Assembly (NCBI GenBank): GCA_910584485.1
Contig: CAJUAV010000010.1
Coordinates: 18,597 to 82,596, forward strand
Length of the DNA stretch: 64,000 nucleotides
Reading direction: 5' to 3'
Source of the DNA: an uncultured Alistipes sp.
GTDB lineage: Bacteria > Bacteroidota > Bacteroidia > Bacteroidales > Rikenellaceae
In this document: piece after piece, positions 18,242-27,149 of the stretch
Layout: every line of letters starts with the position of its first letter
Position numbering within the stretch: the first letter of the stretch is position 1
Made by a program: the position numbers and the translations under genes
Notes under the pieces: model-generated
The model's database searches: none
What the model was told of the DNA's origin: nothing
Seen by the model: only the letters and a program-made list of their open reading frames with translations

Positions 18242-19387
18242 ATGCAGTTCAAGGATATCATCGGTCAGGAGGAGCTCAAACGACACCTCGTACGCTCGGT
18301 CGACACGGGCCGCGTGAGCCACGCCCAGCTCTTCACGGGGACGGCGGGCGCGGGGGCCCTCGCCCTCGCCGTGGCCTACGTGCAGTACCTCTGCTGCCGC
18401 CACCGCCGCGACGGCGACTCGTGCGGCGAGTGCCCCGACTGCCGGCAGATCGCCGCGCTGGCCCACCCCGACCTGCACCTGGTCTTCCCCGTCAACAAGC
18501 AGGGTAAGAAGGCGGGCGAGGCGATGCACAGCGACGCCTTTCTGCCCGCGTTCCGTTCGCTCTTCGAGGAGCGGGGGGGCTACGTCACCCCGCGCGCCTG
18601 GTACGAGCGGCTCGATCTGGGCAAGACCCTCAAGGGGATGATCTCGGCGCGCGAGGCGGACGAAATCATCCGCAAGCTCTCCTTCAAGAGCTTCGAGAGC
18701 GACTACAAGACGATGCTCGTCTGGCTCCCCGAGGCGATGAACGAGGAGGCGGCCAACAAGATCCTCAAGATCCTCGAAGAGCCGTGGGAGAAGACCCTCT
18801 TCCTGCTCGTCTCGGAGCAGCCGTCGCTGCTGCTGCCCACGATCCTCTCGCGGACGCAGGAGGTCGCCGTGAAGCGCATCGAGCCCGCCGTGCTGGAGGC
18901 CGAGGCGCAGCGCCTCGGGGTGAGCGATCCGCTGCAGGCGCGCAACCTGGCGCGGCTCGCGGGCGGCGACCTGGTCGAGCTGCAACACCTCGTCGCGGGG
19001 AGCGGCGACCCCGTGCGGAAGGAGAATTTCGACCTTTTCTGCCGCCTCATGCGCCTCTCCTACAACGACCGGCACCTGGAGCTCATCGGCTGGGCCGAGG
19101 AGGTCGCCGCCCTCGCGCGCGAACAGCAGCGCTCGCTGCTGCTCGATGCCGCGCGGCTGCTGCGCGAGAGCTTCATGCTCCACGCGGGGATGGGCGAAAT
19201 CTCCTGCCTCTGGGGCGAGGAGCTCGCTTTTTGCTCGAAATTTGCCCCCTTCGTGGGGACCGAAAACATCGAACCGTTGATCGCCGAAATCGAGGCGGCC
19301 CGCATGCAGATCGCGCAGAACGGCAGCCCGATCATCGTATTCACCCATTTTGCGCTGGCGGTCAGCAAAATGATCAAACACCTGTAA
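18242..19387 (+). CDS. holB: DNA polymerase III subunit delta' (clamp loader)
   Basis: The 381-residue protein has the clamp-loader AAA+ layout: FKDIIGQEELKRHLVRSV, then a nucleotide-loop position reading GTAGAGALALA without GKT, as expected for the non-ATP-binding delta' subunit. A zinc module CxxCPDC follows (CGECPDC). Later come the helical ANKILKILEEPWEKTLFLLVSEQPSLLLPTILSRTQ sensor region, in two parts (ANKILKILEEP and LLPTILSRTQ). Delta' helps open the sliding clamp at replication forks. It is followed 3 bases later by folK. Confidence 0.92.
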   Translation: MQFKDIIGQEELKRHLVRSVDTGRVSHAQLFTGTAGAGALALAVAYVQYLCCRHRRDGDSCGECPDCRQIAALAHPDLHLVFPVNKQGKKAGEAMHSDAFLPAFRSLFEERGGYVTPRAWYERLDLGKTLKGMISAREADEIIRKLSFKSFESDYKTMLVWLPEAMNEEAANKILKILEEPWEKTLFLLVSEQPSLLLPTILSRTQEVAVKRIEPAVLEAEAQRLGVSDPLQARNLARLAGGDLVELQHLVAGSGDPVRKENFDLFCRLMRLSYNDRHLELIGWAEEVAALAREQQRSLLLDAARLLRESFMLHAGMGEISCLWGEELAFCSKFAPFVGTENIEPLIAEIEAARMQIAQNGSPIIVFTHFALAVSKMIKHL

Positions 19388-19390
19388 CCG

Positions 19391-19900
19391 ATGGCACGCG
19401 TAGCTATTCTTCTGGGAGGCAACACGGGAGAGGTCAAACGGACCCTCCAGCAGGCGCAGCGGCTCATCAACGACCGCATCGGCGCCGTCATGCGCTGCTC
19501 GCACCGTTACGAGAGCGAGCCGTGGGGATTCCGCGCGGCGGACCCCTTCTTCAACCAGGCGCTGGAGGTCTCGACCGACCTCGCGCCGCACGAGGTGCTC
19601 GATGCCTGCCTGTCGATCGAGGAGGAGCTCGGCCGCAACCGCGCCGCCGAGCAGATCGAACGCGCCGCCACGGGCGCCCCCTACGCCTCGCGGCCGATCG
19701 ACATCGACCTGATCTTCTACGGCAGTGAGGTGATCGACGACGAGCGGTTGCAGATCCCCCATCCGCGGATGGCCGAGCGCGCTTTCGTGCTGACGCCGCT
19801 GGCCGAAATCATGCGCTCGTTCCGCCACCCCGTCTCGGGGCTCACGGTGGGCGAGCTGCTCGCCGCGCTGCGCGAACCCGAAAAAACGCCCGCCCGATGA
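19391..19900 (+). CDS. folK: 2-amino-4-hydroxy-6-hydroxymethyldihydropteridine diphosphokinase
   Basis: The 169-residue enzyme transfers pyrophosphate from ATP to the pterin in folate synthesis. Visible family signatures are LGGNTGEVKRTLQQA near the start, YESEPWGF, FFNQALEV, and the magnesium-binding motif RPIDIDLIFYG followed by IPHPRMAERAFVLTPLAEI. Length is normal. It lies between holB and a lipoprotein gene that overlaps its stop codon by 4 bases. Confidence 0.95.
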   Translation: MARVAILLGGNTGEVKRTLQQAQRLINDRIGAVMRCSHRYESEPWGFRAADPFFNQALEVSTDLAPHEVLDACLSIEEELGRNRAAEQIERAATGAPYASRPIDIDLIFYGSEVIDDERLQIPHPRMAERAFVLTPLAEIMRSFRHPVSGLTVGELLAALREPEKTPAR

Positions 19901-20928
19901 AAAGCCGACTGCTCCTGCTGCTCGTCGCGGTCCTCGGCTGCACGGGATGTTTCGAGAAGGTGAGCCACTCGACCGACTACGTGCTGCGCCCCTCGGTGCA
20001 GCTCACCTCGGGCGGCCTCGAAGAGCCCCTCGCGGGGGTCGTCGCCTACGCCTTCGACGCCGACACGACGCTGTGGGGCGTCGCCTCGTACGACGATGCC
20101 CTGGCGGGGATCGTCACCTCGAAGGAGAACCCCGCCGAGCAGCTCGCTCCGCTGGCCGAGGCGCTGCCCTGCGAGACGGAGGGAATGACCGACCGCCTCT
20201 GCATGCGGCTCCCCTCGCGCCCCCTGATGGTGCTGGCCGTCGACACGGAGCACCGCCTCTACGCCTACACGCAGCAGAAGATCGTCGAGAATCTCCCGAA
20301 CCTCTACGTGAAGGTCCTCTTCAAGCCGTGGCGCGAGACGACCGCCTACCGCGAGCAGTGGTCCTTCTACAACCCCTTCTTCGTCCCCGCGCCGAAGATC
20401 GAATGCACGCTCCGCGTCGCCGCGCAGGCGGCCGAAGAGGCCCCCGAGGAGACGATCCCGAGCCTGAAGGCCTACGCCTTCGCCGCCGATACGACCGAGT
20501 GGCGCATCGCCTCCTACGACGATGCCGTCTCGGGGATCCTCACCTCGAAGAACGACCCCGAGGTGACGCGCGACACCCCCGAGTTCAACGCCTACGAGAC
20601 GAACGAGGCGGGACGCTATCGGATGACGGTCGACCGCACGCCCCTGATGGTGGTGGTCGTCGACCGCACCCACCGCCGCTACGCCTACGCGAAGCAGACG
20701 GTCGACCTGACGGGCGAGCCGCCCGCCTTCGGCCTCGTCTTCCGCCTCTGGCGCGAGGCGTGGATCTACGAGGAGGCGGAGTGGCGCGTCGTCGACCCCG
20801 AGCGCGCCCCGACGCCTGCGCCCGAACCTGCGCCCGAACCCGCGCCCGAACCCGCGCCCGAACCCGCGCCCGAACCCGCGCCCGAACCCGCTCCGACGCC
20901 GGGGCCGGAGCCCGAACCGACCGAATAA
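19897..20928 (+). CDS. Lipoprotein with duplicated domain and Pro-Glu-Pro-Ala tail
   Basis: The 343-residue protein has a lipoprotein signal (Cys15 or Cys18) and two homologous domains of about 130 residues. Domain 1 has LAGVVAYAFDADTTLWGVASYDDALAGIVTSKENP and domain 2 has LKAYAFAADTTEWRIASYDDAVSGILTSKNDP; in short, both share YAF(D/A)ADTT, ASYDDA and GI(V/L)TSK. Each domain then has PLMV-VD-HR-YAY and an (F)(K/R)-WRE end. It finishes with six PEPA-type units, likely an extended spacer. I do not recognise a named family; a DUF5119-like Bacteroidetes fimbria-associated lipoprotein is possible but unproven. It overlaps folK and is followed by another envelope lipoprotein. Confidence 0.75.
   Translation: MKSRLLLLLVAVLGCTGCFEKVSHSTDYVLRPSVQLTSGGLEEPLAGVVAYAFDADTTLWGVASYDDALAGIVTSKENPAEQLAPLAEALPCETEGMTDRLCMRLPSRPLMVLAVDTEHRLYAYTQQKIVENLPNLYVKVLFKPWRETTAYREQWSFYNPFFVPAPKIECTLRVAAQAAEEAPEETIPSLKAYAFAADTTEWRIASYDDAVSGILTSKNDPEVTRDTPEFNAYETNEAGRYRMTVDRTPLMVVVVDRTHRRYAYAKQTVDLTGEPPAFGLVFRLWREAWIYEEAEWRVVDPERAPTPAPEPAPEPAPEPAPEPAPEPAPEPAPTPGPEPEPTE
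20821..20892 (+). repeat. Six 12-base tandem repeats encoding PEPA units
   Basis: Six consecutive copies of CCCGAACCCGCG (first and last differ by one base) encode the Pro-Glu-Pro-Ala tail of the lipoprotein. Near identity at the DNA level suggests recent expansion and potential length variation by slippage. Confidence 0.9.
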
Positions 20929-20938
20929 CCGCAACCGC

Positions 20939-22975
20939 ATGCAACGCAGACACCTCCATACGAACCTCTTGCGGGCGGCCGTCGGGCTGCTCTTCGCGAC
21001 CCTCTTTTTGAGCCGCTGCGCCAGCATCGGCACCCCGACGGGCGGTCCGAAGGACTCGCTGCCCCCCGTGATCGTCCGTCTCTCGCCCGACAACTTCGCG
21101 ACGAACCGTCCGCTGACGGGTCACGAGCGCATTTACATCGAGTTCGACGAGTACATCCAGCTCAAGGACCAGCAGAAGGAGTTCTTCACCTCGCCCGCGA
21201 TGAAGAAGAAACCCCTCGTGACGCAGCGCGGCCGCGGCATCGTGGTGCAGCTGCGCGACACGCTGGAGCCCAACACGACCTACTCGCTCAACTTCGGCAG
21301 CGCCATCCGCGACAACAACGAGGGCAACCCCCTCCACTCGATGCGCTACGTCTTTTCGACGGGTCCCGAGATCGATTCGATGCTCCTCTCGGGCTACACG
21401 GCCGACGGCTACAAGTCCGATTCGGTGTCGAAGAGCTACATCTGGTTCTTCCCCGCCGATTCGGTCGAGGAGCCGAAGGCGTACGATTCGACGATCTTCA
21501 AGCACCGTCCCGCGCAGATCGCCCGCGCCGAGACGAACGGCGTCTTCATCGCCCAGCAGCTCAAGCCGATCGCCTACCGCGTCTACGCCGTGGAGGACAA
21601 GAACGACAACCAGCTCTACGACCCGGGCGTCGACCGCGTTGGCTTTCTCGACGGAACCGTCAACCCCGCCGAGCTCTCCGATTTCGCCATCTGGTACGAC
21701 TCGCTGCGCCGTTACGTGACGGCCGAGCCGCAGCTCTACCTGCGCATGTTCGTCGACGAGGCTTTCCGCCGCCAGCTGCTCCAGGAGCACAGCCGCCCGT
21801 TGCAACACCAGGCGCTCCTCTGCTTCTCGGCCGCCCGCCCGCGCATCGAGGCGCTCCGCTTCGAGGGAATTCCCGACGAGCGGGTGATCGTCGAGCCGCT
21901 GACCGAGGGGCGCGACACGCTCGCCGTGTGGTTCGACATGCCCGCCGAGGAGCTGCCCGACACGATCCGCGGCCGCATCGACTATTTCAAGCACGACACG
22001 GCCAACCTGTTGCAGCCCGTCAGCGAGGAGCTGAAGCTGCCCTGGCGCAAGATCGAATCGAAGGAGGAGGAGCGCAACCGCGAGAAGCTCGAACGCGAGC
22101 GGCGGCGCGCCGAGGCGGCGGGCGAGGAGTGGCACGAGCCGCCGCAGCCCAACCCCTTCCGCCACAACCTCTCGGCCAAGGGGGAGATCAACCCTGAAAC
22201 GCACCTCGCGGTGGAGTTCGAATACCCGCTGACGCGGCTCGACTCGTCGGCCGTGCTGTTGACGCGCACGCTCGAAGACGGCACGGTGGAAGACCGCCGC
22301 GTGCGTTTCGTGCGCGACACGGCGGCCCTGCGGCGCTATCGGATCGAGAGCGACTGGACCGCGGGCGGCGACTATACGCTGACGATCCCCGCAGGGGCGC
22401 TCCGCAACGTTGCGGGCCAGCAGAACGACTCGATCGTGGGCCGCTACACGGTCTTCGATCCCGAAAAGTTCGCCACGATCCTCGTGCACGTCGTCGCGGA
22501 GGATCCCGCGGCGCGCTACGTCGTGCGGCTGCTCGACAAGAATGGCCGCACGGTGCAGGAGCGCACCGATGTGCGGGCGGGCGACGTGCGCTTCAACTAC
22601 GTCGCCCCGGGCGAGGTGCAGCTGCTCGTCGTCGAGGACCGCAACGGCAACGGCCGCTGGGACACGGGCTCGGTGGTCGGGCGGCGTCAGCCCGAGCGGA
22701 GCGAGCTCTTCGTGAACGAGGCGGGCGAGGATCGTTTCACGACGCGCGCCAACTGGGAGGTGGAGCTCACGATCGACACGAAGCGCCTCTTCGCCCCCGT
22801 GACGATGCAGTCGCTGCAGCGCCTCTTCGACGAACGCGAACGCCAGCGCCTGCTCCGCGAGGAGGAGAAGCGCCGCCGAGAGGGCAAAAAACGCGACCAC
22901 GACCACGACACAGGCAACAACCGACCCAACAACAACATGCTCTCGACGGGGAACATGTTCGACAGCTTCCGATAA
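20939..22975 (+). CDS. Ig-like (Big_5) domain lipoprotein of Bacteroidetes
   Basis: The 678-residue protein has a lipoprotein signal (LSRC27ASIG). It opens with ASIGTPTGGPKDSLPPVIV and YIEFDEYIQLKDQ, the signature of a conserved Bacteroidetes lipoprotein whose N-terminal domain is a bacterial Ig-like Big_5 fold. A carboxypeptidase-like segment is seen near YRVYAVEDKNDNQLYD and again near QLLVVEDRNGNGRWD. The C-terminus is charged and Asn/His rich. It is conserved in the phylum, but its function is not known to me. It lies 4 bases before the beta-barrel gene, suggesting an envelope function in common. Confidence 0.85.
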   Translation: MQRRHLHTNLLRAAVGLLFATLFLSRCASIGTPTGGPKDSLPPVIVRLSPDNFATNRPLTGHERIYIEFDEYIQLKDQQKEFFTSPAMKKKPLVTQRGRGIVVQLRDTLEPNTTYSLNFGSAIRDNNEGNPLHSMRYVFSTGPEIDSMLLSGYTADGYKSDSVSKSYIWFFPADSVEEPKAYDSTIFKHRPAQIARAETNGVFIAQQLKPIAYRVYAVEDKNDNQLYDPGVDRVGFLDGTVNPAELSDFAIWYDSLRRYVTAEPQLYLRMFVDEAFRRQLLQEHSRPLQHQALLCFSAARPRIEALRFEGIPDERVIVEPLTEGRDTLAVWFDMPAEELPDTIRGRIDYFKHDTANLLQPVSEELKLPWRKIESKEEERNREKLERERRRAEAAGEEWHEPPQPNPFRHNLSAKGEINPETHLAVEFEYPLTRLDSSAVLLTRTLEDGTVEDRRVRFVRDTAALRRYRIESDWTAGGDYTLTIPAGALRNVAGQQNDSIVGRYTVFDPEKFATILVHVVAEDPAARYVVRLLDKNGRTVQERTDVRAGDVRFNYVAPGEVQLLVVEDRNGNGRWDTGSVVGRRQPERSELFVNEAGEDRFTTRANWEVELTIDTKRLFAPVTMQSLQRLFDERERQRLLREEEKRRREGKKRDHDHDTGNNRPNNNMLSTGNMFDSFR

Positions 22976-22978
22976 CGC

Positions 22979-23770
22979 ATGAAACGAATCCTCATCCTCC
23001 TGACGATCCTGTCGGGGGCGGCGCTCTTCGGGGCGCGGCCCGCGGCGGCGCAGCATACCGTCGGCTTTACCTTCGGCTCGGGCATGGGCACGGGCCGCTT
23101 CGAACCGCAGCAGGAGACGCGCCCCGTGTGGGGCATCTTCACGGGAGGCCTCTCGTGGCGCTACTACACGGCGCAGCGCGTCGTGGGGTGCATCGGCGCC
23201 GACCTGGAGTTCCTCCAGCGCGCCTTCTCGATGGCCACGAACGCCTCGCGCGTGGACGATCCGAAAGATTACCTCTACTACACGCGGCGCGTGAACTCGA
23301 TCGTCCTGCCGATCGTCTGGCAGCCCCACGCCTACCTCGCGCGGCGGCGCCTGCGCCTCTACGGCGAAGCGGGCGTCACCTTTTCGTACAACCTCTCGTC
23401 GGAGTGGGAGCGCGAATACCTCGTCGACGGCCGCGTCGAGACCGAAAAGGGCGACTACACGATGCGTACCGTGCGCGACAACCGCTGGGGCTACGGCCTG
23501 GTGGGGGGCGGCGGCGCCGCGGTGCTCGTCGGACGCTTCGAAATCAACCTGCGCGCCCGCTACTACTTCGGCTACTCGGACATCCTGCGCAACCGCAACA
23601 AGTACAGCGGGACGATCGACGGCTTTACGGCCACGCCGCTGCGCTCGCCGCTCGACAACCTCACGGTTTCGGTCGGCCTGAACTACCGCCTCGGCAAGGA
23701 GGGGTTCGAGGCGTGGAAGCCGCGCCGCAAACGCGAGAAGAACCGCGAGGTCTTCGAGTTCGCGAAATAG
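22979..23770 (+). CDS. PorT-like outer membrane beta-barrel protein
   Basis: The 263-residue protein has a signal peptide ending RPAAAQ and alternating amphipathic strands (VGFTFGSGMGTGRF, LRLYGEAGVTFSYNL, FEINLRARYYFGYSDI, LTVSVGLNYRLG), typical of the PorT/outer-membrane-barrel family in Bacteroidetes. The final strand is followed by a basic tail (KPRRKREKNREVFEF). PorT proper belongs to type IX secretion, but many relatives have unknown roles, so only the barrel class is claimed. It is co-transcribed with the preceding lipoprotein (3-base gap). Confidence 0.8.
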   Translation: MKRILILLTILSGAALFGARPAAAQHTVGFTFGSGMGTGRFEPQQETRPVWGIFTGGLSWRYYTAQRVVGCIGADLEFLQRAFSMATNASRVDDPKDYLYYTRRVNSIVLPIVWQPHAYLARRRLRLYGEAGVTFSYNLSSEWEREYLVDGRVETEKGDYTMRTVRDNRWGYGLVGGGGAAVLVGRFEINLRARYYFGYSDILRNRNKYSGTIDGFTATPLRSPLDNLTVSVGLNYRLGKEGFEAWKPRRKREKNREVFEFAK

Positions 23771-23814
23771 GAGCGGGGGAGCGGTCGGGCTTCGGCGCGA
23801 GGGGGAGGCTTGGT

Positions 23815-24300
23815 GCGGCGGCGCATGCCGCAAGGTTCGACGTCGCAGACGTCGGCGGGCCGAAGCCTCCCGCAGCGGAGGCCCGCATCTGTCGACACGG
23901 GCACTCCGCAGGCTTCGGTCCGAACGGGTTCGCGCGATCGTGCGGCAGCCCGCAGCCGCCCCCGGGCGGAGGGCTGCCACTCGCCGAGAGGCTCGCTGCC
24001 GCCTCCGCTCGGCTGCGGGCCGGTCGCAACGGTTTCGATTCCGTGAGGGGCTGGCGGGCCGAATCGGGAGAAGAGCTGCTGCCTGGCGCAAAGGCAGGCA
24101 GAACGGTTCGATGGCGCAGCCATCGGCGGGCCGCAGCCTCTCGCAGCGGAGGCCCGCATTTCGCGTCCGCTCGTGCGTGCGCTCCGCAGGCTTCGACCCG
24201 ATGCGAAATGCGCGCGATAGCGCGGCGGGCCGTAGTCCGCTGCCGAACGATTCGACGCCGCAGCCGTCGGCAGCCCGCAGGCAGCCCGCCCCCTGCGCCC
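23815..24300. repeat. Intergenic hairpin-repeat block 5
   Basis: Three modules are in direct orientation: hairpin CGACGT-CGCAG-ACGTCG (23838-23854) joined to a CGAAGCCTCCCGCAG module, a CAGCCCGCAGCCGCCCCC module (about 23942-24025), and hairpin GATGG-CGCAG-CCATC (24110-24124) joined to a CGCAGCCTCTCGCAG module. The gap 23771-24336 has no supported gene. It separates the flippase operon from rbfA. Confidence 0.8.
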
Positions 24301-24336
24301 CGACAACATACGAAAAACGAACAAAACAAGCCATAC

Positions 24337-24678
24337 ATGGAAAACACACGCCAACAGAAGGTTGCCAAACAGATTCAGAAAGACATCGCCGACATCTTCC
24401 AGAAGGAGGGCGCTCACCTCGTGCGGGGGCTGCTCGTGACGGTCACGACGGTCCGCGTCTCGCCCGATTTCGGCTATGCGAAGATCTACGTCAGCGTCTT
24501 CCCCTTCGAGCAGCACGAAGCGCTGCTCCGCACCCTGGCGGACAACACGTGGTTCATCCGCCGCGAGCTCGGCCGCCGCATCCGCAACCAGCTGAAGAAC
24601 ATCCCCGAGCTGCAATTCTTCCTCGACGATTCGCTCGAGTACATCGACCAGATCGACGAGGCGCTCAAACGCAACTGA
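24337..24678 (+). CDS. rbfA: 30S ribosome-binding factor A
   Basis: The 113-residue protein has the RbfA KH-like pattern: RQQKVAKQIQKDIADIF, the strand VRVSPDFGYAKIYVSVFP, RRELGRRIRNQLKNIPELQFFLDDS and the end YIDQIDEAL. It matures the 5' end of 16S rRNA and supports growth in the cold. The start codon at 24337 follows an A-rich leader. It is 16 bases upstream of the ABC permease gene. Confidence 0.95.
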   Translation: MENTRQQKVAKQIQKDIADIFQKEGAHLVRGLLVTVTTVRVSPDFGYAKIYVSVFPFEQHEALLRTLADNTWFIRRELGRRIRNQLKNIPELQFFLDDSLEYIDQIDEALKRN

Positions 24679-24694
24679 TCCGCCGCTTCGCCCG

Positions 24695-25906
24695 ATGCTC
24701 ACCCTCTTTTTCGCCCGCCGTTACCTCTTTTCGCCCAAGTCGCGTTCGGTCGTCAACCGCATCGCGGCCTTGAGCGTCGCGGCCGTGGCGATTCCCGTGG
24801 CGGCGATGATCGTCCTGCTGTCGGTCATCAACGGCTTCGAGGCGCTGATCCGCGGGAGCAATGCGCTCTTCGATGCCGATCTGCGCATCGCCCCCGTCGA
24901 GGGGAGCACCTTCGCCCTCGCCGAGCTCGACACGGCGGCCCTCGTGCGGCTCGACCGCGTGGAGGCGGCGACGGCGGTGCTCGAGGAGCGCATCCTGCTC
25001 GAAGCGAACGGCCGCCGCGTCACCGCGACGCTGCGCGGCGCCGACGACCGCTACGGCGAGGTGCTGCCCTTCGCCGAAGCCGTGACGGCGGGCGAGGCGA
25101 CCCTCCGCGTCGGCGACCTGGAGCGGCTGGTCGTCGGCCGCGCGCTGGCGACGCAGCTGGGGATCCGCTCGCACGTCGGAGCCTCGATGCGTCTCTACGC
25201 CGTGCGGCGCAACAGCTTCTCGTCGCTCCTGCCCTTCGAGAACTATACCCTCCGCACCCTCCCCGTGGGGGGCTTTTTCGAGGCGGACTACGACACCGAG
25301 ACGGGCACGGTCGTCGCCCCGCTGCATGCCGTGCAGCAGCTGCTCGACCGCACGGACCGCGCCTCGGCGCTGCTCGTGCGCGCGTCGTCGCCCGAAGCGG
25401 TCGAACGCCTCCGTCCGCAGCTCGCCGCGCTGGCGGGCGACCGTTTCCGCGTCGAGACGCGCGAGGAGCGTTCGGCTTCGATCTACCGGCTGGTCCGCTA
25501 CGAAAAGTGGGGCGTCTTCTTCATCGCCCTCATGGTCCTCGTCGATGCCGCCTTCTCGATCGTCGGGGCCCTCTCGATGCTCATCCTCGAAAAACGCGAC
25601 GAGCGGCTGACGCTGCGCGCCCTCGGCGCCTCCGACGGCTTCGTCCGCGCCCTCTTCCGCTGCGAGGGGTACCTTATCTGCGCCCTCGGCGGCGCGTGCG
25701 GCCTGCTGCTCGGCACGGCCTTGAGCCTCGCCCAGCAGCATTTCGGCCTCGTGGAGATCCCCGCCGACAGCTTCCTGACGAAGAGCTATCCGGTCGAATT
25801 CCGCTTTTCGGACCTCCTCGTCGTCCTCTTTTCGTTCGCGCTGGTGGCGTGGAGCCTCGTCTTCGTCACGGTGCACACCATGATTCAAAAAGAACCCCGA
25901 CCATGA
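24695..25906 (+). CDS. FtsX/LolE-family ABC transporter permease
   Basis: The 403-residue protein has an N-terminal membrane helix (about 24-47, AALSVAAVAIPVAAMIVLLSV), a large periplasmic MacB-like domain and three C-terminal helices. The cytoplasmic loop LTLRALGASDGFVRALF carries the FtsX-like coupling segment. The MLTLFFARRYLFSPKS start is typical of LolC/E-like permeases in Bacteroidetes, which release lipoproteins from the inner membrane. No ATPase gene is adjacent, so the partner is elsewhere. The stop overlaps the next gene by 4 bases. Confidence 0.88.
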   Translation: MLTLFFARRYLFSPKSRSVVNRIAALSVAAVAIPVAAMIVLLSVINGFEALIRGSNALFDADLRIAPVEGSTFALAELDTAALVRLDRVEAATAVLEERILLEANGRRVTATLRGADDRYGEVLPFAEAVTAGEATLRVGDLERLVVGRALATQLGIRSHVGASMRLYAVRRNSFSSLLPFENYTLRTLPVGGFFEADYDTETGTVVAPLHAVQQLLDRTDRASALLVRASSPEAVERLRPQLAALAGDRFRVETREERSASIYRLVRYEKWGVFFIALMVLVDAAFSIVGALSMLILEKRDERLTLRALGASDGFVRALFRCEGYLICALGGACGLLLGTALSLAQQHFGLVEIPADSFLTKSYPVEFRFSDLLVVLFSFALVAWSLVFVTVHTMIQKEPRP

Positions 25907-26715
25907 AACGACTCTTCGTCCTGCTGCTCGTCGCCCTGGCGCTCGCTTCGGCGGGCTGCCGCAAACGCACGGTCATCTCCGACCGCGAACTGGCGCAGAT
26001 CTTCCGCGACGCCTTTCTGACGAACGCCTATCTGAACGATCGCAACGTGCGGACCGATTCGGTGAACCTCTACGAGCCGATCTTTGCCCGCTACGGCTAT
26101 ACGACCGAGGATGTGCAGTATACGGTCGGCAACTTCTCGCGCCGCAAGAGCGCCCGCTTGAGCGACGTCGTCGAGGAGGCGATCGCCCTGCTCGAAGCGG
26201 AGGGCAAGCGCTACGATCACGAGGTGGCGGTGCTCGACACGGTCCGCAAGACGGCCTTGCGCGAGACGCGGCACACGCTGCGCCGCGATTCGGTCGTGCG
26301 CGTCCGCTCGCTGCGCGATACGGCGCTGCTCTCGATGCGTTTCGAGGTCGCGCCCGGCGAATACGTCGTTTCGTACGCCTACGAGGTCGACTCGCTCGAC
26401 CGCAACGCCCGTCTCCAGAGCCGTTTCTGGCTCGATCGGCGCGACGGCCGCCGCACGGCGCAGCAGACCGTGGCCCTGCGCCGCAACTACCGCGAGGAGA
26501 TCCGCCGCACCTTCCGCGTCGACTCGGTGCACAGCGCTCTGGAGCTCCACCTGCTCGCCTTTCCCGAGACGGCGCGCCAGCCTTCGGTTACCTTCTACGA
26601 CCTGCAGGTGACCCACACGCTCCCCGAGGAGGAGGCGCTCGCCGAACTCTTCCGCCGTCAGCTCGATACGCGCATCTTCGCCGACGAATTCCTGCATGGC
26701 GATCCCCGCGAATAA
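25903..26715 (+). CDS. DUF4296-like lipoprotein
   Basis: The 270-residue product has a lipoprotein signal (SAGC19RKR). Its first part (ISDRELAQIFRDAFLTNAYLNDR, and LYEPIFARYGYTTEDVQYTVGNFSRRKSARLSDVVEEA) matches the DUF4296 pattern of a small helical envelope domain in Bacteroidetes. A longer C-terminal half with strands and many Arg residues is specific to this gene. The role is unknown. It is coupled to the ABC permease and overlaps the next gene by 20 bases, a conserved-looking arrangement. Confidence 0.8.
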   Translation: MKRLFVLLLVALALASAGCRKRTVISDRELAQIFRDAFLTNAYLNDRNVRTDSVNLYEPIFARYGYTTEDVQYTVGNFSRRKSARLSDVVEEAIALLEAEGKRYDHEVAVLDTVRKTALRETRHTLRRDSVVRVRSLRDTALLSMRFEVAPGEYVVSYAYEVDSLDRNARLQSRFWLDRRDGRRTAQQTVALRRNYREEIRRTFRVDSVHSALELHLLAFPETARQPSVTFYDLQVTHTLPEEEALAELFRRQLDTRIFADEFLHGDPRE

Positions 26716-27088
26716 CCGGCCGCCCGGCCTCGACCCGCCGCGTCTCGACCCGCCCCGCCGGATCGCCGCCCATCTGCTGCTGACGGCAGCGGGGGAGCGG
26801 GTGCGCCGGCCGCTCGTCGAGTTCGCCTCCGACGGCCGCATCCGCTCCGTCGCGCAGTGGCGCGATGCCGATCGCGAACCCTTCACCGTCTTTTATGCGG
26901 GGCTGCTCGTCCCCGATTTCCCGACCGACTACCGCGCCGCCTTCGCCGCCGTGGCGGCCGACCGCACGACCCCCCTCGACCGCCTGCTGCCCCGCACGCC
27001 GCAGGGCGTCACGGTGCTGCTGACGGGGATCGACTACGAACGGCTGCTGCTGACCGACCGCACGACGATCCGACGGGTGATGCCGTGA
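26696..27088 (+). CDS. Amidohydrolase beta-sandwich remnant lacking the catalytic barrel
   Basis: The 130-residue protein looks like the two ends of a metal-dependent amidohydrolase joined together. Residues 22-75 (RIAAHLLLTAAGERVRRPLVEF, then SDGRI, then FYAGLLVPDF) match the first part of the composite sandwich that usually leads into the metal site HxH. Here VPDF is followed by PTDYRAAF with no His. Residues 103-128 (QGVTVLLTGID, LLLTDRTTIRRV) match the last strands after the barrel. The about 280-residue TIM barrel is absent, so no hydrolase activity is expected. The N-terminal repeat LDPPRLDPPR is odd. It is coupled to the DUF4296 gene. Family assignment is by pattern only. Confidence 0.55.
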   Translation: MAIPANNRPPGLDPPRLDPPRRIAAHLLLTAAGERVRRPLVEFASDGRIRSVAQWRDADREPFTVFYAGLLVPDFPTDYRAAFAAVAADRTTPLDRLLPRTPQGVTVLLTGIDYERLLLTDRTTIRRVMP

Positions 27089-27149
27089 AAAGGGCGTGCT
27101 GCCGACGGCTGGCGCCATCGGCGTTGTGTATTGGAGGGGCCTCGGCGGG

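Noticed and set aside
20821..20892. CRISPR-like short repeat
   Set aside because: It is an in-frame Pro-Glu-Pro-Ala coding repeat within a lipoprotein gene.
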